In this document: in pieces, positions 45,351-56,271 of the stretch
Position numbering within the stretch: the first letter of the stretch is position 1
Layout of the letters: the number at the start of each line of letters is the position of its first letter
Source of the DNA: Charina bottae
Taxonomy: Eukaryota > Chordata > Lepidosauria > Squamata > Charinaidae
Direction of reading: 5' to 3'
DNA length: 64,000 nucleotides
NCBI GenBank assembly: GCA_023362775.1
Contig: JALMGJ010000012.1
Location: 18,427,501-18,491,500 of the forward strand
Notes under the pieces: generated by a model
Seen by the model: only the letters and a program-made list of their open reading frames with translations
Told to the model about the DNA's origin: nothing
The model's database searches: none
Position numbers and translations under genes: made by a program

Positions 45351-45618
45351 TGTCAGCCTTGTGAGGTAGTCCAGACAAGAAGCACACCCAGATGAACTAA
45401 TTTTACTTTATTGTAAGGTTATATTAACAGAATCTTGCAAGTCTGAAAGTACATCTCCCCCACCCTTGCCTTTACACTCCAAGAAACTAGGGAGGGTCCC
45501 TTCTGAGATGCTTGCCACACCCCATTCCTTCTGTGGGCTCAGCTGCCTCTTATCCAACCATTGCCCTAGCTGCGATTCTCCCCCTTGTCTCCCAAGGCCA
45601 TTCCCACATACCATTATA
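45351..45618 (-). mobile_element. Solo LTR, TGTAATGG family
   Basis: 268 bp, reverse orientation (starts tgtcagccttgtgagg, ends ccattata), perfect 5-bp duplication gacat (45346-45350, 45619-45623). Confidence 0.88.
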
Positions 45619-45968
45619 GACATGCTGATACTCTCTCTTCTTCCTTTTCAGTGATTCTGTTTCAGTTACAATCCTACCAGTACTCACCATTTCGATCCTG
45701 CGTGCAAGGCCCCTTTGAGTCAAGCTCGATTGCTGGCAACTTCACGGACACTTCCATGTCGTTTTCTTGGCAGTGATACAGAAGTGACTCACCACTGCCA
45801 CCTTCTGAGACTATTTTTTTAATTTCCCAAACAAGTCCATGGCCTCAGGATTTCCTGGTGGCCTCCCATCCAAGTTCTAAGGAGGCCTAACACAGTTTAG
45901 TGTTTCCAGGTCAGCTAATGCTGGCCTGTTGCTGCCAGCTACTTGCTGTCAAAGTGATGCTCTATTGT

Positions 45969-46103
45969 CAGTGTTTCTCAACCTTGGCAACTTTAAGATG
46001 TGTGGACTTCAACTCCCAGAATTCCCCAGCCAGCATGGCTGGCTGGGGAATTCTGGGAGTTGAAGTCCACACATCTTAAAGTTGCCAGGGCTGAGAAACA
46101 CTG
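45969..46103. mobile_element. Palindromic hAT-type MITE
   Basis: 135 bp near-perfect hairpin from cagtgtttctcaacc to ctgagaaacactg. Target duplication not clear (tctattgt / ctctaggt). Confidence 0.82.
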
Positions 46104-46509
46104 CTCTAGGTGCAGTCAGCTAATTTTCAACTCTGGACTTAATAATCATAAGACTTCTAATTCCTTACCTGCTTTAAAAGGTGCTAAACGGGCCTGCTGC
46201 AAGTTTGGCTTTTGCTTATTCAACTAACAAGGGTTCTTGCATTTTGCCTCAAAGTCCTGCCTAGAGGAGGGCAGAGGGGCCTAGAAAATAATGTATCCCA
46301 GAAGACATTCAGGGAAGGGCAGAAGGAATCAATGTAAGGGCAGCCAAGAGGGATTCTGTACTAAGGCAGCACAGCTTATTTTAGGACCCGCTGGGCCTCC
46401 ACATATTTTTCCTGGATGAAATAGGCAGGCCTGCGTCTTCAGTTGTGAAATAACTGAGAATTTTCCTCCTAGAATGGTGTTTAGGTCCTATAACCTTGCT
46501 TCAAAAAGA

Positions 46510-46870
46510 GCCAGTTTGGTCTAGTGCAGTGTTTCTCAACCTTGGCAACTTTAAGCTGTATGGACTTCAACTCCCAGAATTCCCCAGCCAGCATGGCTGG
46601 CTGATGAATTCTGGGAGTTGAAGTCCATACAGCTTAAAGTTGCCAAGGTTGAGAAACACTGGTCTAGTGGTTAAGAAGAACCAGGAGACTGTGAGTTCTA
46701 GTCCCACCTCAGACGCAAAAGCTGGCTGGGTAACTTTGGGCCAGTCCCTCTCTCTCAGCCCAACTCACCTCACAGGGTTGGTTTTTTGTGTGGAATATAG
46801 GAGGAGGAAATAGTATTAGGTATGTTCCTTGCCTTGAGTTATTTATAAAAATAATAAAGGCGGGTTAAAA
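46510..46870 (+). mobile_element. tRNA-derived SINE split by a palindromic MITE
   Basis: Head gagccagtttggtctagtg, then the MITE, then the body from gtctagtggttaagaagaac to the tail 'aaaataataaaggcgggtta'. Confidence 0.85.
46527..46661. mobile_element. Palindromic hAT-type MITE inside a SINE
   Basis: 135 bp, perfect 8-bp duplication gtctagtg (46519-46526, 46662-46669), which is the SINE's own A-box sequence. The centre reads agccagcatggctggct. Confidence 0.93.
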
Positions 46871-47290
46871 AAAACTTTTAAAAAACCCCAACACTAACAA
46901 GGAGAAATCCTCTTCAGAATCTAACTGAAAGTCTGTTGCTAAGGAGTCTATGGTTCACTCCCCCTGGGGGAAATGCTTGGCTGAGCAATAGCCATTCCAA
47001 GTCAGAATAAATGACAGTTGGAGGTTGCATGATGGAAACCGCCGGTGCAATCGCATACCCCTCTCCCTGTTTCCCTGAGTAGCAGGGCAGGAGTAGGAAC
47101 TGATTCCTTGCAGAGACCTTTTGAAATGAGCCTCCAGGTCCTGGAGACAGCAGGACTGGAGGGCAGCATGCAGGGCATTTGCTCAACCACTCCATGAGGT
47201 AGGTTGGGTTGAGAGAGGTTAGCTCAAATTCACCCAGTGAGCTTCTCAAGTTGAGGGTGGACTTGAACCTGGACCTCCATGGTCCTAGTC

Positions 47291-48224
47291 CAGGGGTCAG
47301 CAAACTTTTTTATGCCAGGAGCCATTTTGACATGCTCCAGGGCATTTTGACATGCTCGAGAGCCAGGGGGTGGGGTTTGCGGGAGGGGGCCAATCACGTG
47401 GAAGGGGGTGGGGATTGCGGGCGGGGGCCAATCGCGTGGAAGGGGGCGGGGTTTGCGGGCGGGAGCCAATCGCGCACAGTTAGGGCCTCCTGCCGCCATG
47501 CCCGCTGCAGTGCCCGCCGCCACCATGCCCGCTGCCACGACTGCGCAGGCGGAGCTGCCTGCCTGGCACTCGGGTGCTCCGGCTGGGGTGCAGCGGGACG
47601 GGAGCATCGCCGGCGGCCCACGAGGACCGGCCAGGGAAGGCGCACGGGCGGAGCTCCTGTCCCGCTGCACCCCAGCCGGAGCGCCCGAGTGCCAGGCAGG
47701 CAGCTCCGCCCGCATGCCTTCCCTGGCCGGTCCTCGCGGGCCGCCGGCGATACTCCCGTCCCGCTGCACCTCTCCAGCTCGTCGGCCACCCGCCGCAGCA
47801 TGTCGGCCGTGCGGCTGGGGGGCAGCGCCGCGTCCCCCAGCTGGTGCTGCAGGTAGTCGCCCAGCAGCTGCGCTGTCTCCTCTCGCAGCGTGCCCAGCAT
47901 GGCGACGCTCTCCTGCCTGCCTGGCGAGCGCTTCAGGGGTGGGCGGCAGTGGCGGCCATTGCAACGCGGGCGGAGGAAGAGGCGGCGGCGGCGACCAACC
48001 AACTTCCCCACCCGCCGACCTCGAAGAAGCGCTGCCCAACTCTGGAAGGCTCCCGAGGGCGGGAGGAGGAAGAATCAATCGCCCTCCTCCAGCGCCGGCC
48101 ATCAGAGTTTGGGGGCGGGATCCAATCGCGTGGAAGGGGCGGGGGTGAGTTCAGCTGCGGAAGAGCCACACTCAAGGGGCCAAAGAGCCGCATCTGGCTC
48201 GCGAGCCGCCATTTCCGACCCTTG
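47291..48224. mobile_element. hAT-type nonautonomous element carrying a host-gene fragment
   Basis: 934 bp, ends caggggtcagcaaac / atttccgacccttg (imperfect inverted repeats), perfect 8-bp duplication tcctagtc (47283-47290, 48225-48232). Left part: about three GC-box/CCAAT units (gcggggtttgcgggcgggag, ccaatcgcg). Middle (47545-47770): long CpG-rich inverted repeats. Then the BCL2L10-like segment and another ccaatcgcg unit near 48120. No transposase. Confidence 0.85.
47769..47900 (-). pseudogene. Captured N-terminal fragment of a BCL2L10/NR-13-like gene
   Basis: Minus-strand ATG at 47900-47898 in good context (gtcgccATGC) opens 44 codons reading LREETAQLLGDYLQHQLG and ADMLRRVADELER. I recognise this as the N-terminus, including the BH4-like helix, of the anti-apoptotic BCL2-family protein BCL2L10 (NR-13 in chicken); this is from memory of the family, not a search. 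The match stops after ELER, where the element's inverted repeat begins, so BH3, BH1, BH2 and the membrane anchor are absent. It lies wholly within a hAT-type element. Function unlikely as a protein; the frame runs on into element sequence. Confidence 0.65.
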
Positions 48225-48239
48225 TCCTAGTCCAACATC

Positions 48240-49760
48240 TTAACCTGTCCACCATTCTGGCTCTCTTGATGTTGTAACTTTCTATTGTTCTTGTTATGAA
48301 TTCATCACATAGTCATCTCTGTCACTCATGAAATTTTATGGAGGCACAAGACTACAGTGTCTTCTCATCATTTTTCCCAACCCCGCCCAAACTTGGGGGT
48401 GACCTTCACAGGAAAGCAGCACAATGCCTATGGATTGGTGACCCAGGAAGGGTCCATTTAGTAAAACCCCAGGAAGGGGCTTCCCATATTCCCATGGATG
48501 ATTTTCTTAGCCCGTGACCAAAGACTGCAATATCTGCAATGCTTGCTGATAGGACAGCAAAGTGCTTTAACCTTAAAATGTTTGATGCCATTTGCAGATG
48601 GCTGAAAAACCTCTCCAGATTACTTTCGTGGTGTAAAATTACAGCAATTGAGATTCAATATGACTGCAGCGGATAGAGGAAAATTACCCTTCCTTGTGTG
48701 TATGGTTGTATGTTGCAATAATCATGAAGTATTACAGGGTAGAGTAGGACCCCCCATTTTCTGCACTTTGCCTTGTTTACGGTACTTGTGGACTCCAGGA
48801 AGGGTTTGCATTCTTGTATTCTTATAATAACTAAATTGTTCCTACCTAGTTCAGGTTTATACGCTTGGCATAGTAACGACAAAAACGTTTGAAACCATCA
48901 GCTATACGCAGAACAAACAGATGGTTTCAGCTTCTTTCCAGTAACTTGCATAATCGCTTCTTTCAAAGATCAGACCTTTTCAAGCCACCCTGCTTCGTGA
49001 AGACGTGACAATGCCAGACATGGGTACAGTGATTTAATAGTCCACAGGTAACGACACAGCCTTGATACAGAAAATATAATACAAAGCCTCCTTCTTTCTT
49101 CGATCAATTATCTCCCATCCCTAATCATTCGGCCAGCCCTTCAATTTCCAGGAATTATATGCTCAGGGATACAAATATGGCCAGCTCTCTGTCACTGCGA
49201 TTGATGCTGAATGGGGAATGGAGCTTTAAAGATCATTATCTGGAAATGAAGCTGGGGGGGGGACCAACTTTCTAGATGGATAAATCATGGCGAAGGACTT
49301 ACTTTGAATTTCTTTAACTCGTATCCAGATAGCTCTGCCCACACTCCGAATAATAGCCACTAAACAGCACCTCCATCTTCCAAGGGACCATATTTCCGAA
49401 TTCCAAATGCTGGGGGCAAAGAAGAGGGTCATCTACCTAAACAGAATGGACACTGGACTGAAGTAGCAAGCGGGTCCCTCGCTGCCTGAAATCCATCCTT
49501 GCCAGGTAGAGTTTGCTAATATCCGTTCTTGGAATTTTCCCTCAAAGCCTCCCCCACAGTCTGGTTGCTGATCCATCCATGCCGTTGACTTTTATCAGTG
49601 CCTTTTGAAGTCCAGGCTATTCCCCCCCCCCCGTTTTACAAATGGAATAATTTCAAAGAAAATGATAGATGGGCGGCAGAGCAGTGGCATTCCGAAATTA
49701 CAATTACAATTTCTCTTGTTTTCACTCTTAGATTCAAGGGTGGAACAATTCAGCAGAGCT

Positions 49761-49795
<35 letters not shown>

Positions 49796-50130
49796 CAGCC
49801 CTCCCTCTCTTCTTCTATACTTTGAAGACTCTAAAAAGAGCTTAGTCTTAATACATGATTTCTGAACATGGTTCATCTTAAAATCCTCTGATCCATCCTG
49901 TGAAGATGGGATTGTTTTAATGAGGATCAACAATAAACATGCCTTTTTTTACCTCTTTACAGATCATCCCCCCCCCCAACCAAGTTGAATGAATTCCAGA
50001 CCATCCCACTCAGCCTTTCACTTTTCTTACCAGGAAGGGAAACAGTGTCAGGTGGAGAAGTCTTCCTAAATTTCAATGACCAGGGAGTGCACCATAACTG
50101 GAGATGCAGACATTAGACATTAGACATTAG
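48240..50130. other. Intergenic, no gene recognised
   Basis: Mostly unique sequence between SLC45A2 and RXFP3. Only a (TC)n tract at 49767-49793 stands out. Confidence 0.5.
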
Positions 50131-50134
50131 ACAT

Positions 50135-50472
50135 TAGAGCCAGTTTGGTCTAGTGGTTAAGGCAACGGGCTAGAAACCAGGAGACTGTGAGTTCTAGTCC
50201 CGCCTTAGGCATGAAAACCGGCTGGGTGACCTTGGGCCAGTCCCTCTCTCTCTGAGCCCTAGGAAGGAGCCAATGGGAAACCAGGAGACTGGAGTTCTAG
50301 TCCCGCCTTAGGCATGAAAGCCAGCTGGGTGACCTTGGGCCAGTCACTCACTCTCAGCCCAACTCACCTCACAGGGTTGCTGTTGTGGGGAAAATAGGAG
50401 GAGGAAAGAGTATTAGGCATGTTCGCCGCCTTGAGTTGTTTATAAAAATAATAAAGCCGGGATAGAAAATAA

Positions 50473-50527
<55 letters not shown>

Positions 50528-50530
50528 ATA
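50135..50530 (+). mobile_element. tRNA-derived SINE, dimeric subfamily, with (AAAT)n tail
   Basis: Head gagccagtttggtctagtgg, first body, junction ccctaggaaggagccaatgg, second body, tail 'aataataaagccgggataga' and (AAAT)n to 50530. Preceded by three direct cagacatt/agacatt repeats. Confidence 0.87.
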
Positions 50531-51353
50531 TCTGGACTAGTCAAAAAAATAATTTCCTTAAAACACTCAATTTCACAATCTATTACAGTAGGGAGTCTCA
50601 TAAAAACGGCCTGCCTGCTGGATCAGACCAAAAGCCCGTCTGATCCAGCATTCTGTTCCTCTAATGGCCAACCAGATGCCTATGGAAAGCCCGTAAGCAG
50701 GATATGAGGGCAATAGCAACTCTTGCTGCTGTTTCTGAATGCCTTCTATTCAGATACATTGCTTCTGAAAGTACTGTGGAGTTGTCATGCCTGGTTTGAT
50801 CCTACCTACATGAATAAAATTGTTCAAGGTCATGGCGTCACGGTGTCAATGTCACTATCTAGATACTTCGTTTTATCTATCCTGATTCTTCCACAATTCT
50901 TTATCATGGTCTGGAGAATCCTGACTTTCTCCCTGTCCACTTATTCCCTTCCACACCTAATTCCACATCCCTCCTTCAAAACTGCAGAATTCCCAATGAT
51001 GCAAGCTTTCCCCATGGTGGAGTTAGTTCAGACTTTGATCACGTTGGTCACTCTTGTCTGCACCTTCACCTTTATTAAGGCGCGGCGGTTGGCATTCCAA
51101 GTGAAGCCATCCCATAGCTTTCTGAATGCCCCAAGCCCCCACATTTCTTCCCTGAACGCTAGAATGCACCTTCCTCATTTCCTTCCATTTTGATGAGCAC
51201 ACAACCATCCAAGAAGCATGACTCTACAGACATTGATCTACTCCCCCATCCCATAATAAGGCAGTTCCACGAATGCTCCAACACAGGAACCTCGTCTACT
51301 GATCCTGGGGGTAGCAAACCATTTCTTTCTTCTACTGTGCCAGTCTCTCCGGC

Positions 51354-52703
51354 TCAACAGTGCAGCTCGGTGGAGGTGATGGAAGGCAAGATATTAGAGC
51401 AGCTGCTATACACCACCACTCCAGGGGGATAGCAGATGGTATCGGGAACATCTCCTGCGACAGCAGGATGAGGAGCAGCAGCACCGCTTCTTGCAGGCTT
51501 AATGGTCATTAGGTGCTTCAACGCCTGCTCTTCTTGCTCAGGCTTTGTGGTAGCAGTGAATGGACGCATGGTGGTGGTGGAGGGTGACGCAATCCTCCAC
51601 AACAGTTTCTTGAGTGCTTTACGGAATTCCCTACGCATGAGGCAGTAGAAGATGGGATTGAGGCAGCTGTTGGAATGTGCCAGGCAGACTGTGATGGGGA
51701 AAAGGTATGCCTGAGAGAGAAAGTAGGCATGGCTGAAGTGCAGAAGGTCCAGCTTGATGAGGACACCCCAGGTGGTTAGTGCCTGGTTGGGCAGCCAGCA
51801 AAGGAAGAAGGACAGTACTACAATGGTCACCGATTTGGTCACCTTGGATCGGCGCTTGGTGCTTGGCCCACAGGAACCAGCACCCACATGTCTGTCACTG
51901 ATGAAGCGCACCAGCAAGAGGTAGCAAAGGGTGATGATGCCCAAAGGCAATAGGAAGCCCAGCAGGACCTTCTGGGCATGGTACAGCCCCAACCAGAATG
52001 GCGTATTGTTGCCTTGGCTGTCAGGTATCTTGACCAGGCATAGTTCCTCGCCAAAGATAGTGGAGGTGGTGGAAAAGATGCCATTGGGCAGGGAAGCTAG
52101 AATGGCCAGGACCCATATGAGTGCACACAACCACTTGGCCGAAGAGCAGCCATCCAAGAGCCCTCCTTGCCTCCTGCTTTTCAGGGCAGAGGCCACAGCA
52201 TGGTAGCGGGCAATGCTCATGGCAGTGAGGAAGAAGACACTGGCATACATGTTCATGGCTGTCACATAGGAGAGCATCTTGCACATGATTTTGCCAAAGA
52301 GCCAGGTGAAATCCAGAGCATTCTCCACCGCCCAGAAGGGCAAAGTCAGGACAAACTGGAAATCGGTCACTGCCAGGCAGGTCACAAAGAGATTGATGGA
52401 GGACTTTTTCCATTTGTGTTTCATCAGGTAGAGCACCAGCACATTGCCCACCAAGCCGAGGGCGCACACCACGGAATAGATGATGGAGATGAAGATCCGC
52501 AGGAGGACGGAGCTGCCGCCCTGCAGCCCGTCTGCTCTCTCCAGGTCGAGGAAGCTCCTCCAGAGCTCCTGCAGGGACTCGTTGGTGCCGTTGCTTAACC
52601 GCCTCTCTTCTAGCAGGCTGGGGAAAGGGCTGAGTGCTCCTGCTCCTGCTCCTTTCATGCTGGCTGCCAGCGAGCAGTAGCTGTACTCGCACAGGGCATC
52701 CAT
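51354..52703 (-). CDS. RXFP3: Relaxin family peptide receptor 3 (relaxin-3 receptor 1)
   Basis: Single-exon class A GPCR, 449 residues from the ATG at 52703-52701 (G at -3 and +4). Readings that start further upstream have no ATG (first codon TTG), and an internal ATG at 52658 is the alternative start. RXFP3 couples to Gi/o and is the brain receptor for relaxin-3. Visible: N-glycosylation sites N38 and N41; TM1 GLVGNVLVLYLM (N87); TM2 LAVTDFQFVLTLPFWAVENA (D114), with E127 and D131 matching the relaxin-3-binding acids; the C141-C222 disulfide pair; IARYH in place of DRY after TM3; GEELCLV in loop 2; CWLPNQALTTW (TM6); NPIFY (349-353, TM7); and the conserved tail RPFTATTKPEQE and CYPPGVVVYS. 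Position next to SLC45A2 supports RXFP3 over its paralogs. Confidence 0.96.
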   Translation of the reverse strand: MDALCEYSYCSLAASMKGAGAGALSPFPSLLEERRLSNGTNESLQELWRSFLDLERADGLQGGSSVLLRIFISIIYSVVCALGLVGNVLVLYLMKHKWKKSSINLFVTCLAVTDFQFVLTLPFWAVENALDFTWLFGKIMCKMLSYVTAMNMYASVFFLTAMSIARYHAVASALKSRRQGGLLDGCSSAKWLCALIWVLAILASLPNGIFSTTSTIFGEELCLVKIPDSQGNNTPFWLGLYHAQKVLLGFLLPLGIITLCYLLLVRFISDRHVGAGSCGPSTKRRSKVTKSVTIVVLSFFLCWLPNQALTTWGVLIKLDLLHFSHAYFLSQAYLFPITVCLAHSNSCLNPIFYCLMRREFRKALKKLLWRIASPSTTTMRPFTATTKPEQEEQALKHLMTIKPARSGAAAPHPAVAGDVPDTICYPPGVVVYSSCSNILPSITSTELHC

Positions 52704-52769
52704 CCCATGGCCGAGGGCAACGCTTTGCGCTTTCTCAGCTCCACGTAGTCTCTTTCCAGGGGCAGGCAA

Positions 52770-53330
52770 ACCGGACGTCCCCAGTCACAGGAAGGACTCC
52801 CTACGGCCAGCAGGCTGGCGATCCTGCCTACCCCGGCGGCGAAGTCTTCGGCGGGGAATTTGGGGAGAAAAGGGGCGCAGCGGTGCCAGTGCCAAGAGGG
52901 AGCTCCCCGCTGATCTTCTTGGGAGCGGGGGAGAGAGGACAGCGCAAGCTGCCCGTCGCCCGGACCGGATCCAAAGGCAGAGAAGCACCGAGCCCGGGGG
53001 GCGTTCGAAGGAAAGCCACTCACTGATGGGGTAGATCTAGCAGCAGACCCTTCCAGGCGTCGCTGCCGGCTGCCGAGCCGGCGCGTGCAGCTAACTAACC
53101 CAGGCTGAAGTTGAGTGCGGGTCCTCCGGTCATCTCCCAAGCAGCAGCGTTTCTTAACACTCCTGCCCAACCTGCAACTATCGCCTCTTGCTCCGGTGCA
53201 GACGGTGCTACTGCGTATCTGCCTCCGCGGGCTGTTTTTAAGGTGCGCGCGCAGCGACGCGTTCCTGGCGCTCTCCAAGGTACTGCGACGCCCGCCCTCC
53301 GCCTCTCTTTTTACAACCAAGTTAGCGGCC
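52770..53330 (-). promoter_or_regulatory. CpG-rich region upstream of RXFP3
   Basis: GC- and CpG-dense sequence directly 5' of RXFP3, in contrast to its AT-rich surroundings, and without a transposon that I can recognise. It probably holds the promoter and 5' UTR. Long reading frames here on both strands are by-products of GC richness. Confidence 0.5.
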
Positions 53331-53557
53331 GCCGAGATACCTGTTTTAATCTACACCAGGGGCTTCAAAAAGTCTCACGGCACCTTAAATAGGTAAAACT
53401 CTTTTGAATTGTTTCATGTTATTTTTGCAATTCTCTTCACTTAATGCAAGAGCTGCTATCCCCATTCCATATGTACAGTATGTAATACGTGCTTTTTATT
53501 TATAAATGCCACATAAAGTTGCCCACATGTTATTTTCAATAAAAGACATACATATGC

Positions 53558-53558
53558 T

Positions 53559-53621
<63 letters not shown>

Positions 53622-54140
53622 TATTTATTCAACTTATATCACCGCCCATCTCCCCCCGCAGAGGGGACTCTGGGTGGTTTACATAAAGTTAGCAATAAAA
53701 CATATAAAAACATATAAAATACAGTACTTAATATAAATAAATTAATAAAATGTATAAAACCCAAGAGGCTCTGGTGTAGTTTAAAAGAACTCTACGGAGC
53801 CATCCATCCCCAAGAGGAGCTATTGCTCCTCCCATCCCAAGCGAGGTGGCAGAGCCAGGTCTTCAGTTATTTTCAGAAGGTCATCAGTGTGGGGGCTTGC
53901 CTCACCTCCAGGGGCAGAATATTCCAGAGGGCGGGTGCCACTGCGGAGAAGGCCCGCCTCCTGGACCCCATCAGATGGAGTTCTCTTATAGACGGGGTCC
54001 GTAGCAAGCCCTCTCTGCATAACCAGGTGGGGCGGGTCGATGCTCTAAGGATGAGGCGGTCCCTTAAGTAACCTGGTCCCATGCCATGTAGGGCTTTAAA
54101 GGTGACAACCAACACCTTGAATTGGACCCGGAAGCAAACA
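53558..54140 (-). mobile_element. CR1/L2-like LINE 3' end, 5'-truncated
   Basis: (TTTA)n tail at 53558-53620, then 'gaggggactctgggtggttt'. Minus-strand coding remnant [37 protein letters not shown]. Confidence 0.78.
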
Positions 54141-54907
54141 TACATATGCTTTAACTGGGTGGCCTGTGGTAGTGATGGGATTTTTTATGGGTAGGGGTAG
54201 GGGTAGTGATGGGACTTTTGATGTGCCAAATGGAAAAATAAAAATTATTTAGACAAACAAGCAAGTTTCAATTTCATTTGTAATAATCTTTCACTTATTT
54301 GTGGAAATCTGCTTTTCACTATCATATTCCCTCTTAAAAGGAAGTGGAAATATAAACCCAAAAGCCACAGGTGAATAAAATATTTATTAGGACCAACCAA
54401 AATGCAACAAATTGAGCAAACGTCAAATACTTTAGGACTCTTCCAAGGTGATACAAAATAAAGGGTTGAGGGGTTGAGGTTGAGGAAGACACGACTACAT
54501 AGATAAACACTCATGACACTATTCCTGTTTGGGTAACCAACACAATTCAGAGCAAGTTACTCTGTTCAATGCCTTGCAATGGAATCTTGTGCAAGTCAGT
54601 TCAAAAGGAAGCCCCACTGAATTCAGTGGGATATATTTCTAGAAAAGTCAATCGGTGCAATCATAACATGCATTCTTAGAAGTTAAGAATGGGATCTGGC
54701 TAAGGGCCTATGGATGGATTGCAATCAGCATGTAAATATATATGCAATCTGATGCAAATAGGGTTTAAACTGGGTTTGAAAGTGGGCTTAGGAGCACATA
54801 TAAAATTACTTTCTCACTGCCTTGCCACAAAATGACTACAATCAGCTGTCATGAATCTTGACTATGCAAAGGGCTTCAGAGACTTGATACAACTGTCTGG
54901 TACACTT

Positions 54908-55350
54908 TAAAAATGCTAGAGAATTCCTGGAAGCTTGGCATTCAGACAAAGGAGCCATCAACAGACACATAGAGGGAAACAACATTTACATACCATTCAT
55001 AAGAGACAATAGAAAAGCCAGAAGACCAGAACACCTCCTTGCCAGCAATCAACAACCAGATAGACAAAGATTAACAGCAAGATTAGCACCAGAGGAGCAA
55101 TCAAACAACACAATAGACCCTAATCAAGGAACTATTAACTCAGTCAATCAACCAAGCAGCAAACAACAACTCAATCAAGGTACTACCAAGGAGAGTACAA
55201 CACCCCCACCAACACAGGCAGGACAAGCCAGGGTATATAAACAGAGAGCAAGTTCCACTCCCTTTTCGCACTGAAGATGTTGCCTAGCCTGGCAATGAAA
55301 CGTCTGCAAGAAAACAACAAGGCTCAGAGAGCACCATGGACTCCACACTT
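54908..55350 (+). mobile_element. Penelope-like element 3' fragment
   Basis: Coding remnant [19 protein letters not shown], then noncoding sequence ending 'gagagcaccatggactccac', with a hammerhead-like motif at 55271-55301. No BovB insertion in this copy. Confidence 0.55.
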
Positions 55351-55500
55351 TAAAAGAGATTAAAATCTGTCCTTGAATTTTACTTACCTGCATAAAATCA
55401 AGCATAAACATGTTTGTAATGAGAATGAAAACACAAAATTCATTAACACCTTTAATTAATGTGAAACAATTTGATCATAAGAAAGATATTCTGTAAGCCT

Positions 55501-55525
55501 GTCTATCTATCTATCTATCTATCTA

Positions 55526-55582
<57 letters not shown>

Positions 55583-55594
55583 ATCTATCTATCT
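55501..55594. repeat. (CTAT)n / (GATA)n microsatellite
   Basis: About 22 tetranucleotide units with two interruptions. Confidence 0.96.
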
Positions 55595-56271
55595 CTGGCT
55601 TTGGATGTAATTTTGATATGATTATACTTTGCTTTGGATGATCAGATGGTTTTACTTACTGAGATCACTGGTTTTAGCTTTAGTATTTGTTATATATTGA
55701 TATTTTTCTATTGAGACTGAATCAGTGCTCTAAGCTATCTTGGGCAACTATAATTGGAAGATAAGTTAGAAATGTTTTTTACAGTTTAGTGCTAAGAGCA
55801 TCATAGAGTATTTATATTTTAGAACATTCTCCAAAGCCCAACAACCTCTGGTGAAACCAGGAAGAATGGAAGAGAGAAAACAGATCACTCTTTGCATTTC
55901 CTGATCCACTTCCTCCATTTCTTCCTCTGATTACCAGAACCAAAAGGAATTGTGTAGATTATTAATGATAGTTGGACTAAGTATTCCACTGGCAGGGATT
56001 ACTTAAAGGATCCAGGAGGGGTCTTCACAAACATATCCATGTTGTTTTCTTGACAACAACACAGAAGAGGTTTTGCCATTGCCTTCCATGATGTTTGTTT
56101 GACTTCTTGGTCCAGCTACAGATCTGGAATGTCCTGATGGATTCCCACCCAAGTTCTAACCAGGTCATACCCTGGTTGGCTTTTTTGGGATCAGGCAAAA
56201 TCAGCTAAGTGTCTTCCAAGTATTCTTAAAAATTCATCAGCTGTTGAAGGATGTTAAAAGTGCTCAGTTTA

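Noticed and set aside
47230..48243. Frames of 205-290 codons on both strands
   Set aside because: GC-rich stop-poor sequence of a hAT element. Only the 44-codon BCL2L10-like part has recognisable meaning.
52704..52769. Longer N-terminus for RXFP3
   Set aside because: Would begin at a TTG; the ATG at 52703 has good context.
52655..53320. 221-codon minus-strand frame overlapping the RXFP3 start
   Set aside because: Different frame from RXFP3, GC-driven, no domain.
53111..53396. 93-codon frames upstream of RXFP3
   Set aside because: Two overlapping frames in CpG-rich DNA with no domain; likely promoter or 5' UTR by-products.
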